Below the pieces are notes generated by a model. It had not been told where the DNA came from and made no database searches. It saw only the letters and a program-made list of their open reading frames with translations. The position numbers and the translations under genes were made by a program. Positions 25,762-35,336 of a DNA stretch of 64,000 bases are shown in pieces; within the stretch, counting starts at the first letter, position 1; each line of letters starts with the position of its first letter. The stretch comes from Marinoscillum furvescens DSM 4134 (GTDB taxonomy: Bacteria; Bacteroidota; Bacteroidia; Cytophagales; Cyclobacteriaceae), in NCBI RefSeq assembly GCF_003386095.1, contig NZ_QREG01000027.1:1-64000 (forward strand), given 5' to 3'.

Positions 25762-27867
25762 ATGAGTTATCTCCAGCATACCAAAGTTTTAAATGCTCTG
25801 TGTACATTGGCCATTATCGTGTGGAGCTGTGCTTGTGAGCAGTCAGAGGGTCACAAAGAAAGTTTTGCAGACTATTCACCATACCTGGATAGCCTATTGA
25901 CTTCAAACCTTTCTAGCCACGATTTGGACCAGCTGAGCCTTGCCTTAGATAGTAGCATGGCTCCTGGAGCTTTTGACCTGAATACTCAGGAAAACCGAAC
26001 GCTGCTCAAGGCTGGAGATTTGGGTGGACTGATCTATGGTAGTCATGAGCTCATTTCCCAATTGAAAAACAGTAAGGAGATCACAGCTACCCATGAACAA
26101 CCCGAGGTAGTATTTAGAGCTATAAAGTTTAACCTGCCCTGGGACTCCTACCGAAGAGGAGAATCCCTACAGCTCCACATGGAAACGTGCAAAGACCTGA
26201 ACTACTGGAGGGCTTTTCTAGACATGATGGCCGCCAACCGGTTCAATGCACTCACACTTTGGAACCTCCACCCCTTCAACTTTATGATTCAGGCGAAGGG
26301 ATTTCCGGCAGCTCACACCTTTAGCGATGAAGAATATGCCAGGTGGAAAAGGCTCTACAAAGGAATCTTTGCGATGGCCAAAGAGCGTGGGATTGAGACG
26401 TATATTGTCAACTGGAACATTTATGCTCCCAATGAATTTTTGAACAAACATGGACTGAAACTCATCAAAAACAAACACGCTACACTGGGCGATGCGGATC
26501 AGTCTCCTATCATTAAGGCATACACCAAACAGTGCGTCACACAGGTGATCAACGAATACCCAAACCTTACAGGCCTCGGGTTTAGCCTTGGTGAATTTAT
26601 GGGAGGCATGAACCCTGCTGAGCGCGAACAATGGATTCTGGACACTTTCATCGCTGGCATAAATGAGGCTGACAGAAAAGTAAAGCTCATACACAGAGTG
26701 CCCTTTTCCGCAAATGAAGGCTCCGAGGGCAGTACAGATGCAGATACTGAACTGATGACTCGAGAGGCCATAGAAAGTATCGAGGGAGTGATCCCACCTA
26801 TTTGGGTGGAAGTAAAGTTTAACTGGTCCCATGCTCACAGCACCCCAAAACTGATCAAAACACATGGCGGACCTCTCCATGACAAATATTGGAACCCTGC
26901 TCCTACCAATTACCGAATAGCATGGATGATGCGCAATGAAGACTTTTTCTGCTTGCGCTGGGGCAGCACCGATTTCATCAAAAAACACCTTCAGCTCAAC
27001 AACCAACCTTACGCGGGAGGATACTTCATAGGTTCGGAGAGTTATATCCCCGCAAAGGACTATTTTACTAAGCCAGGTGATAAAGTCCCATGGAACTATG
27101 CATTCGAAAGGCAATGGCTCTATTACATGGTTTGGGGCAGACTCCTGTACAATCCCAACACACCTGACAGCACCTTTCAGCAAGCATTCAAGCATGAATT
27201 TGGGCCAGAAGCGATTCACTTGTTTGAGGCATACCAAAACGCCAGTCAGATTCCATTGGAAATTATCTCAGCATTTGATATTGGCTGGGATTTTACCATG
27301 CACGCAGAAACGTTCTCCAGGCTCTTTCAGTGGCCAGATGCGCATTTGATAGATATCAACACACTCATTGCTCATCCTGTGCTCGATCCACAGTACATGA
27401 ACACCCGCACGTATGTTCAGCACATGCTGGCAAACACTCCGATCTCCTCTGACAAGATTACACCTGTAAAACTTGCCCAAAGAATTGAAGAGCTCGCCAC
27501 CGCCACACTTGATCAGCTCGATAAAATAGGCCCCACAGATGAGCATATGAAACAAGAAGTAGGTGACGCACGTGCCTGGGCGCTACTCGGCAAGTATTAT
27601 TCTCACAAACTCAAAGCAGCCATTGCTCTGGAACTGTTTAGAAACACCGGAACAGAGGAGTACCAACACCAGGCACTCGTGGAAATCGAACAGGCCATAG
27701 CCTGGTGGGATCAGCTGGCAGCAGTCACTAGTAACCTCTACCAGCCATTCCCGATTATGATCTATATGCCCAAAGGTGATCCCAAATTCCACTGGGCCAA
27801 CATCAAAGAAGAGGTGCACAAAGACAAAGAAATCATCGCAGCAACCGTCCCGTTGGCATTGCAATGA
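25762..27867 (+). CDS. GH67/GH20-like glycoside hydrolase, lipoprotein
   Basis: A 701-residue protein with a lipoprotein-type signal (IIVWSCACEQS). Residues ~60-115 form the small alpha/beta domain seen before GH20 and GH67 barrels (GDLGGLIYGSHELISQL). A TIM barrel follows (FRAIKFNLPWDSYRRGES, MMAANRFNALTLWNLHPFNF, GLGFSLGEFMGG, IPPIWVEVKFNWSH), and then a helical C-terminal part. The layout is that of alpha-glucuronidase-like enzymes, but I cannot assign the substrate. It is likely anchored in the outer or periplasmic side and acts on oligosaccharides from the agarase or DUF5060 enzyme. Confidence 0.65.
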   Translation: MSYLQHTKVLNALCTLAIIVWSCACEQSEGHKESFADYSPYLDSLLTSNLSSHDLDQLSLALDSSMAPGAFDLNTQENRTLLKAGDLGGLIYGSHELISQLKNSKEITATHEQPEVVFRAIKFNLPWDSYRRGESLQLHMETCKDLNYWRAFLDMMAANRFNALTLWNLHPFNFMIQAKGFPAAHTFSDEEYARWKRLYKGIFAMAKERGIETYIVNWNIYAPNEFLNKHGLKLIKNKHATLGDADQSPIIKAYTKQCVTQVINEYPNLTGLGFSLGEFMGGMNPAEREQWILDTFIAGINEADRKVKLIHRVPFSANEGSEGSTDADTELMTREAIESIEGVIPPIWVEVKFNWSHAHSTPKLIKTHGGPLHDKYWNPAPTNYRIAWMMRNEDFFCLRWGSTDFIKKHLQLNNQPYAGGYFIGSESYIPAKDYFTKPGDKVPWNYAFERQWLYYMVWGRLLYNPNTPDSTFQQAFKHEFGPEAIHLFEAYQNASQIPLEIISAFDIGWDFTMHAETFSRLFQWPDAHLIDINTLIAHPVLDPQYMNTRTYVQHMLANTPISSDKITPVKLAQRIEELATATLDQLDKIGPTDEHMKQEVGDARAWALLGKYYSHKLKAAIALELFRNTGTEEYQHQALVEIEQAIAWWDQLAAVTSNLYQPFPIMIYMPKGDPKFHWANIKEEVHKDKEIIAATVPLALQ

Positions 27868-27874
27868 AACATTC

Positions 27875-27894
27875 TTGTGCAAACAGTTGCGCAA
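27875..27894 (+). promoter_or_regulatory. TTGCGCAA operator candidate 3 (double site)
   Basis: TTGTGCAAACAGTTGCGCAA is an imperfect 20-bp inverted repeat, 8-20 bp after the upstream stop, followed by TGGATTTC. It lies in the 350-bp gap before the DUF1080 gene; the rest of 27895-28215 shows no gene. Confidence 0.55.
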
Positions 27895-28215
27895 TGGATT
27901 TCCATTGAAATGTCTCAAAATTTTAAGAAATTAAGGACCCAATGTCATTCATCGAAAATTTAACAGATCAATTATGTCTTCATTCACAGTTAGTACTTGC
28001 CAAAATCCACCCGGATACAGGCAACCCCGTTGGTTTCAAAAAACCATTCATAAAAGAACGCTTATTTGGCAGTCTTTTTCTGGGTAAATCCCCCTTTGCT
28101 CTCATAGACTAGTCTAAGCACTGGTCCGAACTTTTTTAACAAACGCATGATCCATAGGCCAAGTCCCTTCGCATTGGATAAGGCTACTGGCAACCATACA
28201 AACGTCTCAACATTC

Positions 28216-30060
28216 ATGAAACAAAAAATCATTCTTGGTCTCATTTTTTGCCAACTGCTCTACAGCTGTAGTCAGGACACCACACAAAGTGAAGAAAAAG
28301 CACAAACAAAAGCCGCTCCTGCAGCTAAAAAGCCACTGAGTATCCCCTACAGCGAAATCAAGGACCTGAGTGGGTTTAAGCCCACCGGTGACAACTGGCA
28401 GGAAGTAGGTGGAGTAAAGGCCAACTACACCGAAAAACATCACATTGAAATTCAGGAGGGTACAGGAATCATCGTGAATACCAATGACCAGGAAAAAAAC
28501 AAACACCTACTTACTGATTGGGAGCATGGTGATCTGGAGCTCGACATTGAGTTTTTGATACCTAAAGGCTCCAACTCCGGGCTTTACTTTATGGGCAGGT
28601 ACGAAATCCAACTGCTAGATAGCTGGGGGGTAAAAAAGATGAAGTACAGCGACTGTGGATCGGTCTATCAACGCTGGGACACCTCACGCCCAAAAGGTCA
28701 GGAAGGCTACGAAGGCACACCTGCCAACGTAAATGCCAGCAAAGCACCCGGCCTATGGCAGCATTTCAACATCCTGTTTAGAGCCCCAAGGTTCGACGAA
28801 AATGGCAACAAAATTGCCAATGCCAAATTTGAACGCGTGATCCACAATGGCACCCTCATCCACGAAAACGTAGAAGTAACCGGCCCTACCCGTGCAGCCA
28901 GATTTGGAGACGAAAAACCCACGGGTCCGCTTTTGATTCAGGGCGATCACGGTCCTGTAGCCTTTAGAAACATCCGCTACAAAAAGTACCACCAGCAAGA
29001 ACTCAAGCTGACAGACCTAACCTATGACTACTACGAAGGTGAATTCAGAAAAGTACCTCACTTTGATACACTCACGCCGGTAAAATCAGCCAAAGCCGAA
29101 GGCTTTTATCCACAGAAACACACCAACAGCAAAAACTACTTTGCCATAGACTATCAGGGCACAGTAGAGGTACCTGTCACTGGAGACTACATCTTTCATA
29201 TCAAAGCAGACGAAGGAGCTATGTTTTACATAGACGATTCCTTAGTAGTAGACAACAACGGCCCGCATGGCTATCGGACCAGATCTGGCAGCATCAAACT
29301 AACCAAAGGATCCCATAGCCTTCGTTTAGGTTTTATGCAGTATAAATGGGTCATGGGGCTCAGCGTGAAGGTAGAAGGCCCAGGCATTCCGCTCCAGTAT
29401 TTTTATTCGGAAAAGATCGACGATCACAACATCCCTCCGCACCCCATGGTGATCAACCCTGAAAACGAACCTCGCATGCAGCGCGGGTTTATGGAAGTCA
29501 ATGGCAATAAACACACGCATGTGATAGCCGTAGGCCACCCAGAGAATTTGCATTATGCCATAGACCTGCAGGACGCCAGCATCCTACATGTTTGGCGTGG
29601 AGACTTTGCAGATGTGGCAGGCATGTGGCACTCCCGCGGGCACAGCCAGCTGATGGCCACAGCCGGACCAGGCGTAGCTCTGGGCAACACCCCCGACCTG
29701 GCCCAATACGAGGGTGACGACTGGCCTTCAGCAAGTCAAATTGAATACAAAGCGTATCAACTCAATGAGAACCGCCAGCCAGTATTTGAATACATGCTGG
29801 AGGGCAAGGTAATCACAGACCACCTAATGCCCGCAGACCAAAAACTCACCAGAATGCTCTCAGCCCCAGGTCTGGACGATCTCTGGGTGCGCATCGCCGC
29901 AGGGACCAACATAGAACCTATCAGCGAGGGTGTCTACCGCATAGATGGCAACTACTATATAGAATGCTCCAGTAGCGACATCAAACAAATGAGTGAAGGC
30001 GACCTACAGCAGCTAATGATCCCTGTTTCTCCAAAAGCTGAATATTCACTGATATGGTAA
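28216..30060 (+). CDS. DUF1080/PA14 lipoprotein (3-keto-disaccharide hydrolase type)
   Basis: A 614-residue lipoprotein (LLYSC lipobox). The N-terminal domain (~60-260; DLELDIEFLIPKGSNSGLYF, YEIQLLDSWG) is a DUF1080 jelly roll, the family of 3-keto-disaccharide hydrolases and related lyases. A PA14-type domain follows (~300-400; TGDYIFHIKADEGAMFYIDD), and a C-terminal beta-rich domain (~425-614) is common in these proteins. Start at 28216 is set by the signal peptide. It leads a run of plus-strand genes (to 36473) with gaps of 18-105 bp. Role in the 3-keto-sugar route is inferred. Confidence 0.8.
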   Translation: MKQKIILGLIFCQLLYSCSQDTTQSEEKAQTKAAPAAKKPLSIPYSEIKDLSGFKPTGDNWQEVGGVKANYTEKHHIEIQEGTGIIVNTNDQEKNKHLLTDWEHGDLELDIEFLIPKGSNSGLYFMGRYEIQLLDSWGVKKMKYSDCGSVYQRWDTSRPKGQEGYEGTPANVNASKAPGLWQHFNILFRAPRFDENGNKIANAKFERVIHNGTLIHENVEVTGPTRAARFGDEKPTGPLLIQGDHGPVAFRNIRYKKYHQQELKLTDLTYDYYEGEFRKVPHFDTLTPVKSAKAEGFYPQKHTNSKNYFAIDYQGTVEVPVTGDYIFHIKADEGAMFYIDDSLVVDNNGPHGYRTRSGSIKLTKGSHSLRLGFMQYKWVMGLSVKVEGPGIPLQYFYSEKIDDHNIPPHPMVINPENEPRMQRGFMEVNGNKHTHVIAVGHPENLHYAIDLQDASILHVWRGDFADVAGMWHSRGHSQLMATAGPGVALGNTPDLAQYEGDDWPSASQIEYKAYQLNENRQPVFEYMLEGKVITDHLMPADQKLTRMLSAPGLDDLWVRIAAGTNIEPISEGVYRIDGNYYIECSSSDIKQMSEGDLQQLMIPVSPKAEYSLIW

Positions 30061-30116
30061 GTATTGGCACTAAATCAAACGGTAAACTGGCTAACAGAAT
30101 TTTAACAAACAAAAGC

Positions 30117-32030
30117 ATGAAAGTTTCATTTTTTCTGATTGGTGTGTTGCTCAGCATGGTAAGCGTGGGCCAGTCCATGAGCGACTTTTACAAAATAGAA
30201 ACCCTACACATTCCCGAAGAAATCGCATTGGAAGTGGGTGGTGTGGCTTTCAACGACCAGGGACAAATCGGTGTATGTACGCGCCGTGGAGAGGTCTGGC
30301 TCGTATCCAACCCCCAATCCCCAAAACCCGACTACAAACTAATAGGTCATGGTCTGCACGAAGCACTCGGCCTCAACTACCGCAATGGCATATGGTATGT
30401 GACCCAGCGCAGCGAGATCACCAAGCTCATCGATCTGGATGGAGATCAGGTAGCGGACAGGTACGAGCAGCTGGCCGGCTGGCCTCTGTCTGGCAACTAT
30501 CACGAGTACTCTTACGGACCAGAGTTTTTGCCCAATGGAGATATGATCGTTACCCTAAATGTGGCCTGGCATGGTGGCGGCAGAAGCTTTGTGAAGTGGC
30601 GCGGCTGGATGCTTCGCATCACACCACAGGGCGAGATTTTTCCTTTTGCTGCAGGGTTTCGCTCACCAGCAGGGTTTGGAGTAAACGATCAGGGCGACAT
30701 CTTCTATGCCGAAAACCAGGGCGACTGGGTAGGCTCTGGGCGTGTCACCCATGTGGAGCGCGGAGATTTTGTGGGACATACGGCCAGCCTTAAGTGGACC
30801 GACGACCCTAAATCACCTCTGAGGCTGAAGCCTGAAAACATCCAGCCTAATTCTGAGCTTACCCTCTACCAGTATGCCAAACTCGTGCCTGAAATCAAGC
30901 CTCCAAGTGTATGGTTTCCTCATGGTCTGATGGGAGTATCCACTTCCGACATCAAGCAAATCCCCGACGGTTTTGGTCCGTACACCGGACAAATGCTCGT
31001 GGGTGATCAGGGCCATAGCAAAATCATGCGTATGGTACAGGAAAAAGTAAATGGCGTCTATCAGGGTGCATGCTTCCCATTTGTCAATGGCTTTGCTTCC
31101 GGAATCCTTCGTTTTCGGTTTGATCAGCACAATGACCTTTACGTAGGGCAAACAGCACGTGGCTGGTGGGCCATTGGTGGAGAACTATTTGCGCTCCAGC
31201 GCCTAAAATGGACGGGCAAGACCCCGTTTGACATTAAAGGGATCTATGCCAAACCGGACGGTTTCGAAATCGAGTTTACTAAACCTATCGATGCTCAGCA
31301 GGCCGCAGATGCCTCCAGCTATCAGATCGCAGACTTTACCTACAAGTACCATCAAACCTACGGTAGCCCGGTGATCGAGCACGAAAAGCGCTCCATCAAT
31401 CAGGTAATTGTATCAGAGGATGCCCGCAAAGTGAGGGTCTACATAGACAAACTCCGAAGAGGCTTTATCTACGAAGTGAAAACCCCGGGAATTACCGCTG
31501 CCAATGGCGAAAAGCTCGTAAATGACTTTGGCTTCTACACCCTGAATGAGATACCAAAAGGGTCCAAAGCCGTATTTGCATCGCGCAAAAGCGAATCAAC
31601 TACTGGCACTAAAAGAGCTTCTAAACGTAAAACCGTACTACCGGAAGGCTGGGACGCCAATGAACTCGTTAACCTGGAAATCTCAACCATTCCGGGATTG
31701 AAGTTTAATAAAAACCTTCTCACAGTAAAGCGTGGGGCTAAAGTGCGTCTGACCTTTGTGAACCCTGACGACATGCTACACAACTTTGTACTGGTAAAAC
31801 CCGGCACGGCAGATGATGTAGTGCAGCAAGCACTAAACCTCGGCCTCAACGGACAGGAAATGAACTATGTTCCTACTAGTGATGCTGTGCTTACCCACAC
31901 CAACCTGCTACAGCCTGAGTCGTCTGAAACCATCTACTTTGAGGCTCCCGGTCAGCCCGGAAACTACACCTTCGTGTGTACTTTCCCAGGTCACGGACCA
32001 GTCATGAGAGGCACTTTCAAAGTAGAATAA
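30117..32030 (+). CDS. Sugar dehydrogenase-like propeller fused to a cupredoxin
   Basis: A 637-residue exported protein (signal MKVSFFLIGVLLSMVSVGQS). The N-terminal ~370 residues resemble soluble aldose dehydrogenase/PQQ-type six-bladed propellers (VAFNDQGQIGVCTRRGEVW, YGPEFLPNGDMIVT, RSPAGFGVNDQGDIFYAENQ, PHGLMGVSTSDI). A middle Ig-like segment follows. The C-terminal ~120 residues form a blue-copper cupredoxin with all four ligands visible: His in MLHNFVLV, then Cys, His and Met in CTFPGHGPVM. The electron acceptor is thus built in. It could generate 3-keto sugars for the DUF1080 proteins on either side. Confidence 0.75.
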   Translation: MKVSFFLIGVLLSMVSVGQSMSDFYKIETLHIPEEIALEVGGVAFNDQGQIGVCTRRGEVWLVSNPQSPKPDYKLIGHGLHEALGLNYRNGIWYVTQRSEITKLIDLDGDQVADRYEQLAGWPLSGNYHEYSYGPEFLPNGDMIVTLNVAWHGGGRSFVKWRGWMLRITPQGEIFPFAAGFRSPAGFGVNDQGDIFYAENQGDWVGSGRVTHVERGDFVGHTASLKWTDDPKSPLRLKPENIQPNSELTLYQYAKLVPEIKPPSVWFPHGLMGVSTSDIKQIPDGFGPYTGQMLVGDQGHSKIMRMVQEKVNGVYQGACFPFVNGFASGILRFRFDQHNDLYVGQTARGWWAIGGELFALQRLKWTGKTPFDIKGIYAKPDGFEIEFTKPIDAQQAADASSYQIADFTYKYHQTYGSPVIEHEKRSINQVIVSEDARKVRVYIDKLRRGFIYEVKTPGITAANGEKLVNDFGFYTLNEIPKGSKAVFASRKSESTTGTKRASKRKTVLPEGWDANELVNLEISTIPGLKFNKNLLTVKRGAKVRLTFVNPDDMLHNFVLVKPGTADDVVQQALNLGLNGQEMNYVPTSDAVLTHTNLLQPESSETIYFEAPGQPGNYTFVCTFPGHGPVMRGTFKVE

Positions 32031-32048
32031 CACATCAAAACTTCATTT

Positions 32049-33584
32049 ATGAACAAGTACATTTTTATACTATGCACCATCCTTTTGAGCTTGCAACTAC
32101 AGGCTCAAAAGGAGGTTGCTGTTTTGGTTTTTTCAAAAACCAATGCCTTTCGGCACGGAGCCATAGAAACAGGCAAAGAAACGATAGCGTCACTTGGAGA
32201 GCGGAACAACTGGCGCATTCAATTCTCCGAAGACTCCCTTGACATAAGCAGTGAAGTACTAAGCGAAACCGATGTACTTATCTTTCTCAACACCACCGGA
32301 GATATCCTCGGTGATGCCCAGCAAGCCGCCATGGAGGACTATATCCAAAACGGGGGTGGTTTCGTAGGCATCCATGCAGCCTCAGATACAGAATATAGCT
32401 GGCCATGGTACCACCAGTTGGTAGGTGCACATTTCAAAAACCACCCCAAAACACAGGAAGCCAAACTGACAGTACATCAGTGCAACAACCATCCTGCCAC
32501 TGAGCACATGCCGGAAGAATTTCGAATTACCGATGAATGGTACAACTTCACAGCTCCAGTAGAGAAGCACGTAAATGTGCTTTTGTCGTTAGATGAAAAC
32601 TCTTATGAAGGTGGTGAAATGGACGGAAACCACCCGATAGCGTGGTACCATCACTATGATGGAGGGCGCGCCTTCTACACCGGCCTGGGCCACACAAAAG
32701 CCATTTATCAAAATGAAATGTATCAAAAGCACCTGGAGCAAGCGATACTGTGGGCTGCAGGATTGCGCGATGTGGAGCTGGATAAAAAATGGAAAAACCT
32801 GCTGGACAAGGACCTTACGCAATGGGACGTATACATGGGCGTACCTCACGTCACCGTGGAAGGACTGCCCGGAGTACCCAAAAGCGAAAATGTACACGAT
32901 GGAGTAGCACTCGGCCTCAACAATGACCCCAAAAATGTATTTAGCACCATAGAAGAAAATGGAGAGGTACAGCTAAAAATCACTGGAGAAATCTATGGAG
33001 GGCTGACCTCCAAGGCCGCTTACCAAAATTACCACTTCAAGGCGGAGTTTAAATGGGGAACCAAAAAATGGGAGCCGCGACTGGACCAGAAAAGAGACAA
33101 TGGCATCCTGTATCATTGCCGTGGTTCGCACGGCAGTTTCTGGGATGTATGGATGAGCAGCCTCGAATGCCAGGTGCAGGAGACAGACTGTGGAGATTTT
33201 ATTGGCCTGGCCGGTGCCAGTGGCGAAGTGCGGTTTACAGAAGTAGCCACTGATGGTGGCAAAAAAAGAAAGCAATACGACCCAGATGCTACAAAACAAC
33301 GGGCCACTTATGTACACAAAAGCACACTCCACGAAAAGCCCAACGGAGAGTGGAACACCATCGAAGTACTCTGTGTAGGTACCACCAGCATACATGTAGT
33401 CAATGGCCATGTGGTCAATGTGATTGAAAATGCTACCTATAAGAAACCCAATGGTGAAATCATACCGCTGGACCAGGGGCAAATCCAAATACAATCGGAA
33501 GCTGCTGAAACTTACTACCGCAACATCCAAATACGAAGTATTACGGACTTCCCTCGCAAGTATAGACGCCAGATGAACTTATAA
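32049..33584 (+). CDS. ThuA-DUF1080 fusion protein
   Basis: A 511-residue exported protein (signal cleaved near LQLQAQ). Residues ~22-240 form a ThuA domain (VLVFSKTNAFRHGAIETGKE, GGGFVGIHAASDTEYSWPWY, GRAFYTGLGHT), a glutamine-amidotransferase-like fold linked to trehalose or keto-sugar use. Residues ~260-500 form a DUF1080 3-keto-disaccharide hydrolase domain (FSTIEENGEVQLKITGEIYG, NGILYHCRGSHGSFWDVWMS, SLECQVQETDCGDF). It starts 18 bp after the dehydrogenase gene. The two-domain arrangement is common in Bacteroidota and Planctomycetes loci of this kind. Confidence 0.85.
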   Translation: MNKYIFILCTILLSLQLQAQKEVAVLVFSKTNAFRHGAIETGKETIASLGERNNWRIQFSEDSLDISSEVLSETDVLIFLNTTGDILGDAQQAAMEDYIQNGGGFVGIHAASDTEYSWPWYHQLVGAHFKNHPKTQEAKLTVHQCNNHPATEHMPEEFRITDEWYNFTAPVEKHVNVLLSLDENSYEGGEMDGNHPIAWYHHYDGGRAFYTGLGHTKAIYQNEMYQKHLEQAILWAAGLRDVELDKKWKNLLDKDLTQWDVYMGVPHVTVEGLPGVPKSENVHDGVALGLNNDPKNVFSTIEENGEVQLKITGEIYGGLTSKAAYQNYHFKAEFKWGTKKWEPRLDQKRDNGILYHCRGSHGSFWDVWMSSLECQVQETDCGDFIGLAGASGEVRFTEVATDGGKKRKQYDPDATKQRATYVHKSTLHEKPNGEWNTIEVLCVGTTSIHVVNGHVVNVIENATYKKPNGEIIPLDQGQIQIQSEAAETYYRNIQIRSITDFPRKYRRQMNL

Positions 33585-33602
33585 TTCCCTGAAAACAAAC
33601 CT

Positions 33603-35231
33603 ATGAATCGTCTTCTAATAGCTGTTTTTTCTCTATTTTATTTTTCCGCTATTTGCCAGGAAACACCGGAAACATTCAAAAACCCGATACTGCCAGGCTT
33701 CTACCCTGACCCTTCCATTTGCAGAGTTGGTGACACCTACTACATGGTCAACTCCAGCTTCGAATGGTTTCCGGGCTTGCCCATCCATCGGAGCAAGGAC
33801 CTGGTCAATTGGGAGAAAATAGGACATGGCCTGCATCGACCAGACCAGATCGTATACAAAGACGGCCTGGACAATTCTCATGGCATTTTTGCCCCAACCA
33901 TTCGCCATCACGAAGGCACTTTCTATATCATCACCACTATGGTGGGCCAAAAAGGAAACTTTATCATCACGGCGAAAGATCCCGCAGGACCATGGAGCGA
34001 CCCGATCTGGATCGATGATGCGCCGGGAATTGACCCTTCGCTGTTTTGGGACGATGATGGTAGGTGCTACTACACCGGAGCAGGAATAGTGGATGGCACT
34101 CGTGGAGAATGGCCCGGGAAAAATGGCATCTGGATGCAGGAAATTGATCCAGACAAAGGAATCCTTCTGGGTGAGAAAAAGCAACTCACCTACGGACATG
34201 CCTCCAACGCACGATGGGCAGAGGGACCTCATTTATATAAAATCGATGGGGAGTACCTATTGCTGATTGGCGAAGGTGGCACAGGTGAATACCACGCGGT
34301 GACGGTTTTCAATAGTAAAAACTTGTGGGGCCCTTATATCCCCAACCATGCCAATCCGGCAATGACCCATCGCCACCTCGGCAAGTCCTACCCCATTGGC
34401 CAAACGGGACATGCAGACCTGGTCCAAACACAAAATGGCGATTGGTGGAGTGTGATGCTAGCCAAAAGACACCACGAAGGCTTTGTATTCCTAGCCCGAG
34501 AAACATTTTTGGCTGAGGTAAAAATGACCCGGCAGGAAAGCGGCATCACCCCTATATTCAATCCGGGCATTGGTCTATTGCAAGCTGAGCAGGTGCGACC
34601 AGACCTACCATGGACACCTGTAGAGCCTATTCCTCAAAAATTTGAATTCGACGATCCTGAACTAAGCCTACAATGGAACTTCCTAAGATCACCCCGCTAT
34701 GAGTGGTATAGCATAACCAATGGCAAACTGAAATTAGAGCTCAGACCTGAACAAGTCACTGAGCTGGTGAACCCATCCTTTATCGCACAGCGCACCAGAC
34801 ATTTCGACTATACGGTGGCCACTTCACTGGATTTCAAAACCAAAGCCGAAAATGAAAAAGCAGGGCTGGTGATCTACCGTAGGCATGGCAATAATTATCA
34901 ACTCGTAAAGACAAAAAATGAAATACAACTTTTCAAATGCTTGCAAAAAGGCAATAAAGGACCTTTCGAGCCACAGCTTGTAGCAAAAGTGCCTTACTCA
35001 GGTAAGACTGTAGAATTGATGGCACAGGTATCCGGCCAAACTGTACAGTTCTTCTACAGTAAGAGCGGAGGACAAAGGCAGGCCATCGGTACACCGCAAG
35101 ACTACACCATCGTATCAGATGAAGTGGCCCAGCGTTTCAATGGAGTATATGCTGGAATCTACGCCACCTCTTCTGGAGCAAAGAGCAAAAACGAAGCAAG
35201 TTTTGACTGGTACGAATACAAAGGAAAGTGA
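33603..35231 (+). CDS. GH43 glycosidase
   Basis: A 542-residue exported protein with a GH43 five-bladed propeller. The catalytic base is in YPDPSICRVGDTYYM (~38), a central Asp in DPSLFWDDDG (~145) and the acid Glu in WAEGPHLYKI (~205). The motifs are those of the GH43_12-type beta-xylosidase/alpha-arabinofuranosidase branch. The C-terminal ~190 residues form the concanavalin-like domain usual for that branch. The gene is 18 bp downstream of the ThuA-DUF1080 gene. The substrate is probably a side chain or oligomer and cannot be fixed from the sequence. Confidence 0.88.
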   Translation: MNRLLIAVFSLFYFSAICQETPETFKNPILPGFYPDPSICRVGDTYYMVNSSFEWFPGLPIHRSKDLVNWEKIGHGLHRPDQIVYKDGLDNSHGIFAPTIRHHEGTFYIITTMVGQKGNFIITAKDPAGPWSDPIWIDDAPGIDPSLFWDDDGRCYYTGAGIVDGTRGEWPGKNGIWMQEIDPDKGILLGEKKQLTYGHASNARWAEGPHLYKIDGEYLLLIGEGGTGEYHAVTVFNSKNLWGPYIPNHANPAMTHRHLGKSYPIGQTGHADLVQTQNGDWWSVMLAKRHHEGFVFLARETFLAEVKMTRQESGITPIFNPGIGLLQAEQVRPDLPWTPVEPIPQKFEFDDPELSLQWNFLRSPRYEWYSITNGKLKLELRPEQVTELVNPSFIAQRTRHFDYTVATSLDFKTKAENEKAGLVIYRRHGNNYQLVKTKNEIQLFKCLQKGNKGPFEPQLVAKVPYSGKTVELMAQVSGQTVQFFYSKSGGQRQAIGTPQDYTIVSDEVAQRFNGVYAGIYATSSGAKSKNEASFDWYEYKGK

Positions 35232-35336
35232 AATAAGACCATTAATAATAAACTCAATTCTGCCCCTAAGCAAACCAATTGATCAAGGCATTATCAAGTA
35301 AGAGAATACATCATTATAAAATGCTCAAATACTGAC

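Noticed and set aside
28062-28244. 60-residue minus-strand frame before the DUF1080 gene
   Set aside because: It overlaps the start of a well-supported gene and has no family features.
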